64,000 nucleotides of DNA from contig NZ_BBIQ01000001.1 in the NCBI RefSeq assembly GCF_000730565.1, forward strand, positions 496,001 through 560,000, given 5' to 3'. Source of the DNA: Pseudomonas fulva NBRC 16637 = DSM 17717. GTDB lineage: Bacteria > Pseudomonadota > Gammaproteobacteria > Pseudomonadales > Pseudomonadaceae. The notes beneath the pieces are model-generated. The model ran no database searches, was not told the origin of the DNA, and was given only the letters and a program-made list of their open reading frames with translations. The translations under genes were made by a program, and so were the position numbers. Shown one piece after another: positions 62,826 through 64,000 of this stretch. Position 1 is the first letter of the stretch. Each line of letters starts with the position of its first letter.

Positions 62826-62843
62826 CGACATGCCCTCGTCAAG

Positions 62844-62869
62844 ACGCCGCGCTCAAGCGCGGCGTTTTT
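62844..62869 (+). terminator. erpA intrinsic terminator (also faces anmK)
   Basis: ACGCCGCGCT, CA, AGCGCGGCGT and five T: a perfect 10-bp stem 18 bp after the erpA stop. The symmetric stem could serve the convergent anmK transcript too. Confidence 0.9.
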
Positions 62870-62888
62870 CGTTGGGCAGGTCAATGGC

Positions 62889-63995
<1,107 letters not shown>

Positions 63996-64000
63996 TCATG

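Overview
The window looks like core chromosome of a high-GC gammaproteobacterium of the genus Pseudomonas, most likely the P. putida group. This rests on gene content and order: the pqq cluster next to a lysine monooxygenase/amidase pair, rpsU-dnaG-rpoD, apaH-apaG-rsmA-pdxA-surA-lptD next to an AmgK/MurU pair, split trpE and trpGDC with a GDSL autotransporter between them, a 214-residue Vfr-type CRP, and erpA-anmK. I see no phage, insertion sequence, CRISPR array, conjugation module or obvious foreign island, and I found no undescribed multi-gene system. The interesting material is regulatory and small-scale.

Layout. 1-5571 (minus): PQQ biosynthesis, pqqF then pqqA-B-C-D-E, with pqqE running off the left edge and a stem-loop between pqqA and pqqB. 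5619-8767 (minus): davA and davB, converting L-lysine to 5-aminovalerate, with an Lrp/AsnC regulator. 8867-11240: a class II Fic protein with a winged-helix tail and two tandem 29-bp palindromes upstream, then a TPR-like protein built of 32-residue repeats. 11312-11388: tRNA-Ile2(CAU). 11405-19109 (minus): a PAS-GGDEF-EAL protein and the macromolecular synthesis operon rpsU-dnaG-rpoD. 19314-23043: tsaD, plsY, folB-folK, cca. 23098-27995 (minus): prkA, yeaH and spoVR. 28278-35934 (minus): lptD-surA-pdxA-rsmA and apaG-apaH-glpE, mostly overlapping by 1-20 bp. 36065-38521 (plus): amgK-murU-djlA. 38564-39562 (minus): a secreted alpha/beta-hydrolase-like protein. 39658-47324 (plus): a two-component pair followed by a polyamine-type ABC importer, with a perfect 20-bp palindrome between them. 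47479-55496: rpe-gph, trpE, the autotransporter esterase on the opposite strand, then trpGDC. 55633-63980: a lipoate ligase-like protein, vfr, an OsmC protein, a DUF2157 membrane protein, coq7, a HIT protein, an SDR, hemJ, argC, erpA and anmK.

How the parts connect. trpE and trpGDC each have a 14-codon leader ORF carrying Trp-Arg-Trp followed by a GC stem-loop, which points to attenuation at two sites. The first leader is nested in frame in the last 14 codons of gph. AmgK/MurU and AnmK, at two ends of the window, belong to cell-wall sugar recycling. SurA, a periplasmic chaperone, and LptD, the LPS translocon, share one operon. Starts were moved from the longest ORF to the ribosome-binding-site-supported position wherever that was possible; each such choice is stated in the entry.
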